64,000 nt of DNA from Polynucleobacter antarcticus (GTDB lineage: Bacteria; Pseudomonadota; Gammaproteobacteria; Burkholderiales; Burkholderiaceae): the NCBI RefSeq assembly GCF_013307245.1, contig NZ_CP028941.1, positions 1,612,001-1,676,000 on the forward strand, given 5' to 3'. Below the pieces are notes generated by a model. It worked only from the letters and a program-made list of their open reading frames with translations. It did no database searches and was not told where the DNA came from. Each line of letters begins with the position of its first letter. The first letter of the stretch is position 1. This document shows positions 18,118 through 28,259 of the stretch, in pieces. Position numbers and translations under genes: made by a program.

Positions 18118-19770
18118 TTAAACATCAATCGCTAAGGCAGAGCCAGCCTGCTTACGAAGCTCAAACTTCTGAATCTTGCCAGTAGAGGTCTTGGGGAGCT
18201 CCCCAAAAACCACTGCTCTTGGCACCTTAAAGCCAGCAAGATGCTGCTTGCAGTGGGCAACGATCTCAGCAACAGTAACCTCTACTCCTGACTTTATTTC
18301 CAGAAAGGCGCAGGGAGTCTCACCCCACTTCGGGTCTGGTTTTGCTACTACTGCAGCAGCCGTCACAGCAGGATGACGGTATAAAACATCCTCAATCTCA
18401 ATTGAGGAGATATTTTCCCCACCTGAAATAATGATGTCTTTACTTCGATCTTTAATTTTGATGTAACCATCTGGATTCTTGACCGCCAAGTCACCAGAAT
18501 GAAACCAGCCGCCCTCAAAGGCTGCTTGAGTAGCCTGAGCATTCTTGAGGTAGCCCTTCATCGCAATATTGCCCTTGAACATAATTTCCCCCATGGTTTC
18601 TCCATCAGCGGGTACTGGCTCCAAAGTTTGAGGATTTAATACATCAATCGCTTGCTGCATATGATAGCGAACGCCCTGACGCGCATTGAGTCGAGCACGC
18701 TCACCAATATCCATATCATTCCACTCATCTTGCTTCACACAAACTGCTGCTGGGCCATAGACCTCGGTTAGACCATAGACATGGGTTAACTCAAAGCCTA
18801 ATTGTTCCATTCCTTCAATAATGGATGCTGGCGGCGCAGCACCCGCAATGAGTCCTTTGACACCTGCAGGGACGCCTACTTTTAATTCATCTGGCGCGTT
18901 GACGAGTAAGTTGTGCACAATTGGCGCAGCACAGTAATGCGTCACTCCATGAGCTTTAATGGCTGTAAAGATATGGGCCGCATCAACACGCCGCAAACAA
19001 ATATTCACGCCAGCGCGCGCAGCGATTGTCCACGGAAAGCACCAACCATTACAGTGGAACATCGGCAGAGTCCACAAATACACAGGATGCCGATTAATAT
19101 CCCAATCCAAAATGTTGGAGACTGCATTAATCGCAGCGCCTCTGTGGTGATACACCACCCCCTTTGGATTGCCAGTAGTGCCTGAGGTGTAGTTTAAGCA
19201 AATAGCTTGCCATTCATCTGCTGGCATTTTCCAAGCAAATTGAGGATCACCTGAAGATAAAAGTGCTTCATAGCTTAGGCTACCCAATTTCTCGCCTGGA
19301 ACATCAAACTCCGTTTCTTCTACATCAATCACTAATAATGTTCGGCCGCTCTCTTTTTGAGCAATTGCGAGCGCTTTTTTCATTACTGCAGAAAACTCTG
19401 GATCCACGATAACAACTTTGGCTTCCCCATGGTTCAACATAAAGGCAATGGATTCAGGATCAAGCCGGGTATTAAGTGCATTCAATACTGCGCCAGCCAT
19501 CGGAATACCAAAGTGAGCCTCTACCATGGCTGGGGTGTTAGGCAACATGACGGCAACGGTGTCCCCCAAACTAATGTCCTGTTTTTGCAAAGCACTCGCC
19601 AAACGACGGCAGCGGTCATACGTCTGACTCCATGTTTGGCGTAACTCGCCATGAATAATCGCTATCCGCTCTGGATAGACCTCGGCTGATCGCTCTAAAA
19701 ATAACAGGGGGGTAATGGGTGTGAAATTAGCAGCATTACGCTCTAATCCCTGCTCAAAAATATTGGCCAT
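18118..19770 (-). CDS. AMP-forming acyl-CoA synthetase (DmdB / medium-long-chain type)
   Basis: A 550-residue ANL-superfamily ligase that activates a carboxylic acid with ATP and CoA. The P-loop-like YTSGTTGNPKGVVYHHRG, the HVYGLTEVYGP adenine-site motif, GWFHSGDLAVKNPDGYIKI and the hinge KDIIISGGENISS are intact. The C-terminal PKTSTGKIQKF holds the catalytic lysine that in related enzymes is inactivated by acetylation. GAAGG upstream supports the start at 19770; an in-frame TTG lies four codons earlier. The neighbourhood (etfBA, ACAD, an HDAC-family deacetylase) points to fatty or thio-acid catabolism. Confidence 0.92.
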   Translation of the reverse strand: MANIFEQGLERNAANFTPITPLLFLERSAEVYPERIAIIHGELRQTWSQTYDRCRRLASALQKQDISLGDTVAVMLPNTPAMVEAHFGIPMAGAVLNALNTRLDPESIAFMLNHGEAKVVIVDPEFSAVMKKALAIAQKESGRTLLVIDVEETEFDVPGEKLGSLSYEALLSSGDPQFAWKMPADEWQAICLNYTSGTTGNPKGVVYHHRGAAINAVSNILDWDINRHPVYLWTLPMFHCNGWCFPWTIAARAGVNICLRRVDAAHIFTAIKAHGVTHYCAAPIVHNLLVNAPDELKVGVPAGVKGLIAGAAPPASIIEGMEQLGFELTHVYGLTEVYGPAAVCVKQDEWNDMDIGERARLNARQGVRYHMQQAIDVLNPQTLEPVPADGETMGEIMFKGNIAMKGYLKNAQATQAAFEGGWFHSGDLAVKNPDGYIKIKDRSKDIIISGGENISSIEIEDVLYRHPAVTAAAVVAKPDPKWGETPCAFLEIKSGVEVTVAEIVAHCKQHLAGFKVPRAVVFGELPKTSTGKIQKFELRKQAGSALAIDV

Positions 19771-19822
19771 TTGCACCTTCAATATTCATTAGATTTAAAT
19801 ACATAACTTACTAAGCTGACGA

Positions 19823-20743
19823 TCAAATATCAGCAAGTGCCTTCACGTGTGCCACGACACTGCGACCTAAAGCAGATAGGTTATAGCCACCCTCAAGACA
19901 GCTGACGATGCGGCCTTGGGCAGATTGGTTGGCAAGCTCTTTGAGTTTTTTGGTCATCCAAACGTAGTCATCCTCTACCAAACCCATTTGCCCCAAATCA
20001 TCCTCACGATGTGCATCAAACCCTGCAGAGATGATGATCAGCTCTGGTTCAAAATCCCGTAGGCGGGGTAACCACTGCTCTTCCACAATCGATCGGACTA
20101 CATCCCCGCGAGTTGAGGCCGGTAGCGGAACATTGACCATATTTGTCGCTCTGTCTAGGCCGCTATAGGGATAAAAGGGATGCTGGAAAAAGCTACACAT
20201 CAATATATTGGGGTCATTAAAAACGGCGGCCTCAGTCCCATTCCCATGATGCACATCGAAGTCAATAATAGCTACGCGTTCAAGACCATATTGATCCATC
20301 GCATACCGCGCTGCAATGGCGACAGTACTAAAAACACAAAATCCCATAGAACGGGTAGGTTCAGCATGATGCCCGGGAGGACGAACAGCACAAAATACAT
20401 TCTCAACCTCGCCCTTCATCACGGCATCTACTCCAGCAATAGCTGCGCCTGCTGCACGCAAGGCAGTATTCCAAGTGTGGGGATTCATAATCGTGTCACC
20501 ATCCAACATGTAATAACCACTGACTGGTGAACGCTCTTTGACGAAAGCAATATGATCTGCACTGTGGACTAACTCAATCTGCTCCTCAGTTGCCAAGGGT
20601 GCATCAAGATGCTGAAGAAAGCGATCTACCCCGCTACGAATTAATTGATCGTTGATAGCCTGAATACGCTCGGGGCACTCGGGATGATGAGCACCCATCT
20701 CATGTTTTAAAAAGTCTGGATGAGTTATGTATCCTGTAGTCAT
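19823..20743 (-). CDS. Histone deacetylase superfamily protein (AcuC/HDAC-like)
   Basis: A 306-residue zinc-dependent amidohydrolase of the HDAC/AcuC family. Motifs are HHPECPERIQAI near the N-terminus, PPGHHAEPTRSMGFCVF (catalytic His pair), DFDVHHGNGTEAAVF (zinc Asp/His) and SAGFDAHREDDLG (second zinc Asp). Bacterial members deacetylate lysines or polyamines. The position 52 bp upstream of the acyl-CoA synthetase makes that synthetase a natural candidate target, by analogy with AcuC and acetyl-CoA synthetase. ATG at 20743 is chosen over an in-frame TTG upstream. Confidence 0.92.
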   Translation of the reverse strand: MTTGYITHPDFLKHEMGAHHPECPERIQAINDQLIRSGVDRFLQHLDAPLATEEQIELVHSADHIAFVKERSPVSGYYMLDGDTIMNPHTWNTALRAAGAAIAGVDAVMKGEVENVFCAVRPPGHHAEPTRSMGFCVFSTVAIAARYAMDQYGLERVAIIDFDVHHGNGTEAAVFNDPNILMCSFFQHPFYPYSGLDRATNMVNVPLPASTRGDVVRSIVEEQWLPRLRDFEPELIIISAGFDAHREDDLGQMGLVEDDYVWMTKKLKELANQSAQGRIVSCLEGGYNLSALGRSVVAHVKALADI

Positions 20744-20826
20744 TACCAAAAGTCCTCTATCACAAAACTATTATTTTTATAATTCAATAAAATCTTCTCA
20801 TATCCCAAAGATCGACTTGCTTGAAC

Positions 20827-22104
20827 ATGAATCTACGCACATCCCACCTTACAGCAACCCTCCTCTTAGGGCTAGTCTTGGGCGCCTGTTCGACTGCTCC
20901 GACCCAGCAAGTCAAGCCTATAGAGCCTATCGTAAACCATTCTGCGGAATCAGCCGCTCAAGTTGCTACCGAAGCCCATTTCAGCGGAAACCTCAAAACT
21001 CTAATTACTCAGATAGCCCAATCTGAAGGAATTCCCTTGTTGATCCTGGAAACGAGTTTTGCGGATACCAAGACGATCCCCTCCATTCGTAAATTGGTAC
21101 TGCCACCCACAGCAACATTTAAAAAGAATTGGTTAGCCTATCGCAAACGCTTCATTGAGCCTGTCCGAATAAAAGCTGGTAAGTCTTTCTGGGAGCAAAA
21201 TCAGACCTTTTTATCTCAAGTTGAACAAGAATCTGGGGTACCCGCTGAGCTGATTGTGGCCATTATTGGTATTGAAACAATCTACGGGCGTCAAACCGGT
21301 AACTTTCGGGTCAAGGACGTCCTCTCTACCCTAGCCTTTAGTTACCCTGACACCCCCAACAAGCTAGCCCGTGAACAACTATTTAAAGATCAGTTGCAAG
21401 CGTTAATTTTGATGTGTTGGTCAGAAGCTGGTGGCAAACTACCCGCTAAAAATCAAATACAGGGCCTCAACACCACTCAATTCAATACTTGCCTCAATCA
21501 AAATAGTTCTTATGCGGGCGCCATTGGATTACCTCAATTTATGCCCAGTAGTATTCGTAGCTTTGCTGTAGACGGGGATGGAGATGGTCATGTAGATCTC
21601 AAAAGAAGTCCGAAAGATGCGATTGCGAGTGTCGCTAATTTCATGAAAAAACATGGCTGGCAAACGGGTATGCCTATCTATTTTCCAGTACAAGAATCGG
21701 GCATTGCCGATGCAAGACTGCTGGCTGATGGTGAACCTCAACTTAAATATACGGTCCAAGAGTTAGTAGAAAAAGGTATTCTCAATAAAAACCAAGGTGA
21801 TCTTCAAGCTGGCGGTGTAGCACCCCAAAGCCGGGCACTGATTGTGGATCTTCCGTATCCAGATCAAGATGGCAATGATCAAGTGCGCTACCTAGTGGGT
21901 TTAGATAACTTCTTAAGTATCGTGCAGTACAACCGCAGTTACTTTTATGCCCAGAGTGTTGCTGAATTTGCTGAAGCTTTAGGGTACAAAAATCAGAGTG
22001 TCGTACCAAAGTTAACAAGCTCACCCAACCCCAAAGCAATAAAACCTAGCGAGAAAATCAAATCTAAATCTAGTAAAGCCACTAAAAAGAAAAAGATTCA
22101 GTAG
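20827..22104 (+). CDS. mltB: Lytic murein transglycosylase B, lipoprotein
   Basis: A 425-residue GH103 (MltB) family enzyme that cleaves peptidoglycan glycosidic bonds to anhydro-muropeptides. The ATG at 20827 gives a lipoprotein signal with the lipobox LVLGAC (Cys near residue 19). The catalytic glutamate is in IVAIIGIETIYGRQTG (about residue 155), followed by AGAIGLPQFMPSSIRSFAVDGDGDG, a signature of this family. A lysine-rich tail (about 20 residues) ends the protein. Divergent from the HDAC-family gene. Confidence 0.93.
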   Translation: MNLRTSHLTATLLLGLVLGACSTAPTQQVKPIEPIVNHSAESAAQVATEAHFSGNLKTLITQIAQSEGIPLLILETSFADTKTIPSIRKLVLPPTATFKKNWLAYRKRFIEPVRIKAGKSFWEQNQTFLSQVEQESGVPAELIVAIIGIETIYGRQTGNFRVKDVLSTLAFSYPDTPNKLAREQLFKDQLQALILMCWSEAGGKLPAKNQIQGLNTTQFNTCLNQNSSYAGAIGLPQFMPSSIRSFAVDGDGDGHVDLKRSPKDAIASVANFMKKHGWQTGMPIYFPVQESGIADARLLADGEPQLKYTVQELVEKGILNKNQGDLQAGGVAPQSRALIVDLPYPDQDGNDQVRYLVGLDNFLSIVQYNRSYFYAQSVAEFAEALGYKNQSVVPKLTSSPNPKAIKPSEKIKSKSSKATKKKKIQ

Positions 22105-22119
22105 TACTGCTGCAGATTG

Positions 22120-23031
22120 CTATGCCGGGAAAACACCCGTAGAGAGGTAGCGATCACCCCGATCGCATACGATAAAGACAATCCTTGCGTTCTCGACCTG
22201 ACGAGCCACTCGTAAGGCAACTACCAAAGCACCGCCTGCTGAAATACCACAAAAAATACCTTCCTCCGCGGCAAGCCGGCGAGCCATCTCCTCTGCATCT
22301 GCTTGTGAAACATATTCAATACGATCTACCCGATCGCCTTGATAAATTTTAGGCAAATACTCTGGTGCCCATTTACGAATTCCAGGAATCTGTGAACCAT
22401 CCTCAGGTTGCGCCCCAATAATCTGAATATTAGGATTCATAGACTTAAGATAGGTAGATACTCCAGTAATCGTTCCTGTAGTGCCCATTGAGGAAACAAA
22501 GTGGGTGATCTCTCCATCAGTGTCTCGCCAAATCTCTGGCCCCGTGGTTTCAATATGGGCACGGGGATTATCTGGATTGGCAAATTGATCGAGCAGCCTT
22601 CCACGACCTTCTTTTTGCAGTTGCAAGGCATAATCCCGAGCAAACTCCATTCCGCCAGAAGCTGCAGTCAGAATCAACTCCGCTCCATAGGCAGCCATGC
22701 TTTGCCTACGCTCAATACTTTGGTTTTCAGGCATAACAAGAACCATCTTGTAGCCCAACATAGCAGCGGTCATTGCTAATGCAATACCGGTGTTACCACT
22801 AGTCGCCTCGATCAAGGTGTCGCCTGGTTTAATCTCGCCGCGCTCCTGAGCGCGCATGATCATCGACAGCGCAGGTCGGTCCTTCACCGACCCCGCTGGA
22901 TTATTTCCCTCCAACTTTCCTAAAATCAGATTGTTTCTCGATTCGTTATCCGGGCCTGGAATGCGCTGCAAACGAACCAAAGGCGTATTACCTACGGTCT
23001 GTGAAATAGTTAAGTAAGAAGGTGTGCTCAT
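22120..23031 (-). CDS. cysM: Cysteine synthase B (O-acetylserine sulfhydrylase)
   Basis: A 303-residue PLP enzyme of the cysteine synthase family, CysM type, making cysteine from O-acetylserine and sulfide or thiosulfate. The PLP lysine lies in NPAGSVKDRPALSM, with TSGNTGIALAM binding substrate and the STGVF tail common in CysM. ComEA-type and hldD genes follow it upstream on the same strand. Normal length. Confidence 0.94.
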   Translation of the reverse strand: MSTPSYLTISQTVGNTPLVRLQRIPGPDNESRNNLILGKLEGNNPAGSVKDRPALSMIMRAQERGEIKPGDTLIEATSGNTGIALAMTAAMLGYKMVLVMPENQSIERRQSMAAYGAELILTAASGGMEFARDYALQLQKEGRGRLLDQFANPDNPRAHIETTGPEIWRDTDGEITHFVSSMGTTGTITGVSTYLKSMNPNIQIIGAQPEDGSQIPGIRKWAPEYLPKIYQGDRVDRIEYVSQADAEEMARRLAAEEGIFCGISAGGALVVALRVARQVENARIVFIVCDRGDRYLSTGVFPA

Positions 23032-23072
23032 AAGGCCATTTTAGCCATAAGCATGCTCAAACATCAAAGGGC

Positions 23073-23495
23073 TTAATTTCGCTGATTTGAGCCTGTGCGA
23101 TCCGGATGATTGCGAGGATTACTTTGACCACGCGCACCACGTCTACTCGCGCTGGAGCCCTCTTTATTGGTACGGCCATGAGGCTCCCGAAAAGAGCTGG
23201 GGGCTTCAATAGTCAAACCGTTATCGACCATTTTTTCGACAGATTTCATACCAATTCCACGAACTCGCTTTTGCAGGTCATTCGCATCCTGAAAATGCCC
23301 CCCATCTAAACGCTCTGCAATGATAGTTTTTGCTTTAGAAGGTCCGATACCTTTAATACTCTCTAACTCTGATTGAGTGGCTGTATTGACATTGATAGGC
23401 GCTGCAGCACTGAGGCCAGAAACAGCCAGCATGGCTGAAAACAACAAAGCCTTGAGAAAAGCTCGAGCACCGCCTGTGTTTAATAGTTGATTCAT
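23073..23495 (-). CDS. ComEA-like helix-hairpin-helix DNA-binding protein
   Basis: A 140-residue secreted or periplasmic protein. GGAGAAAAA before the ATG at 23495 supports this start rather than the more upstream one. A hydrophobic signal segment (about residues 15-31) is followed by the helix-hairpin-helix repeat INVNTATQSELESIKGIGPSKAK, and a basic, Ser/Gly/Arg-rich C-terminal tail. ComEA family proteins bind incoming DNA in natural transformation; small single-HhH members are very common in Burkholderiales. Upstream it is separated from hldD by a terminator hairpin. Confidence 0.85.
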   Translation of the reverse strand: MNQLLNTGGARAFLKALLFSAMLAVSGLSAAAPINVNTATQSELESIKGIGPSKAKTIIAERLDGGHFQDANDLQKRVRGIGMKSVEKMVDNGLTIEAPSSFREPHGRTNKEGSSASRRGARGQSNPRNHPDRTGSNQRN

Positions 23496-23513
23496 TTTTT
23501 CTCCATACGTTAA

Positions 23514-23545
23514 TAAAAAAATCCACCTACACAAAGTGCAAGTGG
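23514..23545 (-). terminator. Rho-independent terminator after hldD
   Basis: On the minus strand a 10-bp stem with some G-U pairs (CCACTTGCAC / GTGTAGGTGG, loop TTT) is followed by ATTTTTTTATT. It lies 48 bp beyond the hldD stop and upstream of the comEA-like gene, so the LPS operon probably stops here and the ComEA gene has its own promoter or is read through. Confidence 0.85.
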
Positions 23546-23593
23546 ACTATTTACAACGAATGGCAGTGGAGTCTGTTGACTCCTTAATAGACT

Positions 23594-24613
23594 CTAGAGT
23601 GGACTCGCTAAGAAATCTGTATTGGCTGATAGCCAAGTAACATATCGACTGACACCCTGCTCTACATTCAGGAAGGGCTCTGCATACCCTGCAGCGCGCA
23701 ATTTTGTTAAATCGGCTTGGGTAAAGCATTGATATTTGCCCTTGAGAGCATCCGGAAAAGGAATGTACTCAATTACTTTTTCTTTGACTAATTCTTGGAG
23801 GCTAGCAGGGTTTGCTTGATTAATTTTACGCATAGCATTTGCCACTGCATGTGCAACATCATTAAATGGCTGTGCGCGACCACTACCAAGATTGAATATG
23901 CCACTGACTTCAGGATGATCTAGAAAAAAGAGGTTAACTTTCACGACATCTTCTACCGACACAAAGTCACGAGATTGCTCGCCTGCTGCATATCCACCGT
24001 ATTCACCAAAGAGTTTGACTTGCCCACTGGCCTTGTATTGGTGATATTGATGAAAGGCTACAGAGGCCATACGTCCCTTATGGGACTCTCTTGGGCCATA
24101 CACATTAAAGTAACGAAAGCCTACTACCTGAGCAGTATTGGATTTTTCCGCAAAGCGCTTACGCATCACCTGATCAAATAAAAACTTTGAGTAACCATAA
24201 ATATTAAGTGGCTTCTCATGTTCGCGACTCTCGATAAAGGTATCTGAACCACCATACGTAGCAGCAGATGAGGCGTACAGGAGCTGTACTTTTTGCTCGG
24301 TGCAGATATCTAAGAGATCCATGGTGTAGCGATAGTTATTCGCCATCATAAAAATCCCATCCGTTTCCATGGTGTCTGAACAAGCTCCCTCATGAAACAC
24401 TGCCTTTACCTTACCGAAACGCCCGCCTCTAAAAGCTTCTAGAAACTCATCTTTATCAACATAATCAATAATGTCCAGATCGGCTAGATTGCGATACTTA
24501 TCTGCCGGACGAAGATCATCCACAGCGATGATATTTTTCTCGCCACGGGCATTGAGTGCTTGAACAATATTGGCGCCAATAAAACCTGCAGCGCCCGTAA
24601 CGATAATGGTCAT
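23594..24613 (-). CDS. hldD: ADP-L-glycero-D-manno-heptose-6-epimerase
   Basis: A 339-residue short-chain dehydrogenase-type epimerase (HldD/RfaD/WaaD) for the last step of heptose nucleotide synthesis for the LPS inner core. It has the Rossmann motif [10 protein letters not shown] at the N-terminus and the catalytic Tyr/Lys pair in [10 protein letters not shown]. Start at 24613 matches the family [11 protein letters not shown] and overlaps the hldE stop by 4 bp (ATGA), indicating translational coupling. A longer frame of 32 codons upstream would run inside hldE and is not used. Confidence 0.95.
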   Translation of the reverse strand: MTIIVTGAAGFIGANIVQALNARGEKNIIAVDDLRPADKYRNLADLDIIDYVDKDEFLEAFRGGRFGKVKAVFHEGACSDTMETDGIFMMANNYRYTMDLLDICTEQKVQLLYASSAATYGGSDTFIESREHEKPLNIYGYSKFLFDQVMRKRFAEKSNTAQVVGFRYFNVYGPRESHKGRMASVAFHQYHQYKASGQVKLFGEYGGYAAGEQSRDFVSVEDVVKVNLFFLDHPEVSGIFNLGSGRAQPFNDVAHAVANAMRKINQANPASLQELVKEKVIEYIPFPDALKGKYQCFTQADLTKLRAAGYAEPFLNVEQGVSRYVTWLSANTDFLASPL

Positions 24614-25545
24614 TGCAATTCCTCTGAAGTGACGGTGGCAGTACCCAACTTGCCCACCACAATACTGCCAGCGCGATTGGCTAGGGCCATCGCTTTTTCT
24701 AACGGCCATTGAGCTGCTAAAGCAACTGCTAAAGTAGCAATCACGGTATCACCAGCACCCGATACATCAAATACTTCGCGTGCTTGGGCTTTAACGTGGC
24801 TTACACCATTCTTTGTATATAAACTCATCCCATCTTCAGAGCGAGTAAGCAATAAAGCCTCTAGGTCTAGAGACTGACGTAGTGCTTGGGCTTTTTGAGT
24901 TAAATCTTCTTCATCGGTCCATTGACCCACCACTTGGCGTAATTCACTACGATTGGGGGTCAGTACAGTCGCTCCACGATACTTTGCATAATCGTCCCCC
25001 TTGGGGTCAACCAAAATCATTTTCTTCTGAGCGCGCGCCTGCTCAATCATGAGGGCAACTTGGCCTAGGGCTCCTTTGCCGTAATCCGACAAAATAACGA
25101 CGTCAGCATCACTGATGAGCTTTTCAAATCGCTCAAGTTTGTGAGCTAAGGCTGTTTGACTTGGGGTTTCTTCAAAATCTAAGCGAATGAGCTGCTGCTG
25201 TCTTGCGATCACCCGCAACTTGACCGTGGTCGGCACTTTAGCGTCTATTTCAAGCTGACTATCTACGCCACTAGACTGCAACAATTGAGCAATCCGCTGC
25301 CCCGGCTCATCATCACCAACCACGCCCAAGATCGTCGTCTTTGCGCCTAGTGCTGCAACGTTACGCGCCACGTTAGCAGCCCCACCCAAACGCTCATCAA
25401 TCTTACCTACTTGCACAACTGGCACTGGCGCTTCAGGAGAAATGCGATACGTATCTCCGAACCAATAGCGATCCAACATGACATCACCCACCACTAATAG
25501 GCGGGCTTTAGAAAATTGTTCTCGGTTCGCTTTTTCCACGGGCAA
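24610..25545 (-). CDS. hldE: D-glycero-beta-D-manno-heptose-7-phosphate kinase (HldE1/RfaE domain I only)
   Basis: A 311-residue PfkB-family kinase. The RKinase motifs are [15 protein letters not shown] near residue 56 and [18 protein letters not shown] near residue 260. In E. coli, HldE is fused to a cytidylyltransferase domain (about 470 residues). Here only the kinase half exists, so the ADP-heptose synthase half (HldC) must be encoded elsewhere. It is upstream of hldD with a 4-bp overlap and 31 bp from ugd. Confidence 0.93.
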   Translation of the reverse strand: MPVEKANREQFSKARLLVVGDVMLDRYWFGDTYRISPEAPVPVVQVGKIDERLGGAANVARNVAALGAKTTILGVVGDDEPGQRIAQLLQSSGVDSQLEIDAKVPTTVKLRVIARQQQLIRLDFEETPSQTALAHKLERFEKLISDADVVILSDYGKGALGQVALMIEQARAQKKMILVDPKGDDYAKYRGATVLTPNRSELRQVVGQWTDEEDLTQKAQALRQSLDLEALLLTRSEDGMSLYTKNGVSHVKAQAREVFDVSGAGDTVIATLAVALAAQWPLEKAMALANRAGSIVVGKLGTATVTSEELQ

Positions 25546-25576
25546 ATAATCTCTTTAATAAATTCTTTTTGATATT

Positions 25577-26941
25577 TTAATTATGACGGCCAATGCCTTG
25601 ATATTCAATACCTAACTCTTGCATAGCTTGTGGCTCATAGAGATTACGGCCATCAAAAATAATCGGACTCTTCAGTTTTGCTTTAAGCAGGTCAAAATCT
25701 GGGCTACGGAAAGCCTTCCACTCGGTCACAATGATCAAGGCGTCACATCCATCTACTGCAGCCATAGGATCGTCCACCATCAAGACCTTCTTGAGGCCCT
25801 CTGAGTCACCCTTAAAATCTACCTCCATACAATGCTTGGCCTCTGGCATAGCCACGGGATCATAGGCAACAAGCTGCGCGCCACGCTTGACCAGCTCTTG
25901 AATAATTACTCTACTGGGTGCTTCGCGCATATCGTCGGTATTAGGCTTGAAGGCTAGACCCCATAAGGCAAACTTTTTGCCTGATAAGTCTTTACCAAAA
26001 CGTTTTTCAATTTTCTCAACCAAGATATATTTTTGAGCCTCATTGACTGCTTCTACGGCATCTAAGATCTTGAGATCCCTGCCATGTTCAATCGCTGTTT
26101 TACTCAGTGCAGAAACATCTTTAGGAAAGCATGAGCCACCATAACCTGTGCCTGAATATAAAAATCCATAGCCAATACGAGAGTCTGAACCAATACCTTG
26201 GCGAACTGCCTCAATATCTGCGCCGACTAAATCAGCCAGATTAGCCAACTCATTCATAAAAGAGATACGAGTTGCTAGCATCGCATTGGCTGCATATTTA
26301 GTGAGCTCGGCACTACGCACGTCCATGTAATAAGTCCGCTCATGATGGCGGTTAAAAGGGGCGTAAAGTTTACGCATCTGCTCTTTAGCGCGTAAACCTG
26401 CTGGCGTACTCTGCGTACCAATCACAATTCGATCAGGACGCATAAAGTCTTCAACTGCAGCACCTTCTTTTAGAAACTCCGGATTAGAAACTACCGAACA
26501 TAATTCAGGAGAAAGACCGCGCTTGCCCAACTCCTCAGTAATAGCAGCAGAAACCTTGTCAGCCGTACCGACTGGAACAGTAGACTTGTCGACAATCACT
26601 TTAGGGCTAGTCATATGAAGCCCAATATTTCGGGCGGCAGTGACTACGTACTGCAAATCTGCAGAACCATCTTCATCCGGTGGAGTACCAACCGCAATAA
26701 ACTGAATTTCACCATGTGCAACGGAGGCAGCAATATCTGTTGAGAATTGCAAACGACCAGCTGCACGATTGCGCTCGATCATTTCTTTGAGACCGGGTTC
26801 GTAAATAGGGACACCACCAGAGTTCAAAATGGCAATTTTTTTGGAGTCTACGTCAACACAAAAGACGTTATTGCCTTGCTCTGCTAAGCAAGCGCCTGTA
26901 ACTAGTCCAACGTAACCGCTTCCAATGATGGTGACTTTCAA
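25577..26941 (-). CDS. ugd: UDP-glucose 6-dehydrogenase
   Basis: A 454-residue UDP-glucose dehydrogenase making UDP-glucuronate. The Rossmann motif [14 protein letters not shown] at the N-terminus and the catalytic cysteine in [10 protein letters not shown] (about residue 265) are intact, as is the [19 protein letters not shown] [16 protein letters not shown] motif. It lies upstream of hldE in the LPS block, so UDP-glucuronate probably feeds LPS or aminoarabinose pathways, whose other genes are not in the window. Confidence 0.95.
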   Translation of the reverse strand: MKVTIIGSGYVGLVTGACLAEQGNNVFCVDVDSKKIAILNSGGVPIYEPGLKEMIERNRAAGRLQFSTDIAASVAHGEIQFIAVGTPPDEDGSADLQYVVTAARNIGLHMTSPKVIVDKSTVPVGTADKVSAAITEELGKRGLSPELCSVVSNPEFLKEGAAVEDFMRPDRIVIGTQSTPAGLRAKEQMRKLYAPFNRHHERTYYMDVRSAELTKYAANAMLATRISFMNELANLADLVGADIEAVRQGIGSDSRIGYGFLYSGTGYGGSCFPKDVSALSKTAIEHGRDLKILDAVEAVNEAQKYILVEKIEKRFGKDLSGKKFALWGLAFKPNTDDMREAPSRVIIQELVKRGAQLVAYDPVAMPEAKHCMEVDFKGDSEGLKKVLMVDDPMAAVDGCDALIIVTEWKAFRSPDFDLLKAKLKSPIIFDGRNLYEPQAMQELGIEYQGIGRHN

Positions 26942-26987
26942 AATATCTCCAAATGTTTCAGTATTTACTAATACGTACTAATTCAAC

Positions 26988-28199
26988 TTACATAGAAGGA
27001 CCGCTTGATACAGCACCTTCATTTCGTCTTGGGGAGTAAGCCTCCCAGTGATTACATCCTGGGCATTGCCAATAAAAACGTCGGGCCCGAAAACCACAAT
27101 TTCCACAGGTATAACGCGCCAAACTAGTAGTGCGTTGCTTTAATAAGCTCAAAGTAGCCTGTAAGTCAGAAACTCGTTCTGGAGTGCCATGACTCTCAGC
27201 CAGCATCAAACGGGTTTCTGCTAATTTTGATAATGCACTTAAAGTTGGTGAGTGCTGCATAACCTCAACTAACATCACTTCAGCAGCCTGCGGTCCACGA
27301 ATTTGAGTCATATGCTTTTGGACAATATCAAGCAACTCTCCAGAAGCCTGCGTCCTTAGTAAGTCATGTAGAGCACTCAATCCAGCATCTGCTGTGTCAA
27401 TAGCAGTATGGGCTGCCATCCATCGATCAGCGAGTAGATGCATGTAAGCAGGATGAGTACTAGCAACGGCGCTCCACACTTCAATCGCCTGGGCGGGGCG
27501 CTCCATTGCTATCAGATAATCTCCCTGCAAAATCACAGCGCGTGCATGATTGGGTACAGCCTGCAATGCCATTTGAATCGATTTTTCTACTTCAGGTAAG
27601 TCTTTACGGCGAAGCGCCTCTTGGCCTATCTCACAATGAAATTGCGCGATTTCCGTATGGTGTGATTTGCCCTGTAAGCCCTCAAGCTCGCTAGCAGCAA
27701 TAATCGCTTTTTGCCAATCACGCTCAATCTGATACATCTCTAGCAAACTCTCTTTAGCAGGTGCGGCAAACTTACCATCACCCACACGATTTAATGAGGC
27801 CTCAGCTCGATCTAATAATCCAGCTCGAAGAAAGTCGCGACCTAATTCATAAGCGGCATGATCACGATCACGGGGTTTCAGATCATCTCGCTCAGCTAAA
27901 TGTTGATGTACCCGAATAGCACGCTCAGTCTCACCACGACGGCGAAATAAACTCCCCAAGGCAAAATGTAATTCAATGGTTTCAGGGTCAAGCTGTGCAA
28001 TTTTTACCAGTGTTTCGATAGCCTGATCAGGCTGCTCATTCAATAAAAGACTCAGCCCTTTAAAGGTAGAGCGCTGCTGACGCATCCTTTCACGCTCATC
28101 CATACGATTTTCAAGACGTAAATCCCAGCGCGCGGCTAACCAGCCGATACCAAACACAATCGGAATCAAGATCAGCCAAGAGGTTGCAATCTGAATCAT
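26988..28199 (-). CDS. lapB: LPS assembly protein LapB (YciM), TPR protein
   Basis: A 403-residue protein that tethers FtsH and LpxC turnover in E. coli, controlling lipid A synthesis. It has an N-terminal transmembrane anchor (about residues 5-21), a long stretch of TPR repeats, and a C-terminal rubredoxin-like zinc knuckle (CGNCGF and CPGCNHW). lapA, which normally precedes it in Burkholderiales, is missing: only about 60 bp separate it from ihfB. Confidence 0.93.
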   Translation of the reverse strand: MIQIATSWLILIPIVFGIGWLAARWDLRLENRMDERERMRQQRSTFKGLSLLLNEQPDQAIETLVKIAQLDPETIELHFALGSLFRRRGETERAIRVHQHLAERDDLKPRDRDHAAYELGRDFLRAGLLDRAEASLNRVGDGKFAAPAKESLLEMYQIERDWQKAIIAASELEGLQGKSHHTEIAQFHCEIGQEALRRKDLPEVEKSIQMALQAVPNHARAVILQGDYLIAMERPAQAIEVWSAVASTHPAYMHLLADRWMAAHTAIDTADAGLSALHDLLRTQASGELLDIVQKHMTQIRGPQAAEVMLVEVMQHSPTLSALSKLAETRLMLAESHGTPERVSDLQATLSLLKQRTTSLARYTCGNCGFRARRFYWQCPGCNHWEAYSPRRNEGAVSSGPSM

Positions 28200-28259
28200 G
28201 ATGTGCAGAACTTAAATAAAAAAATGGCCCGAATGGACCACTGGGTATACGCTATGTGA

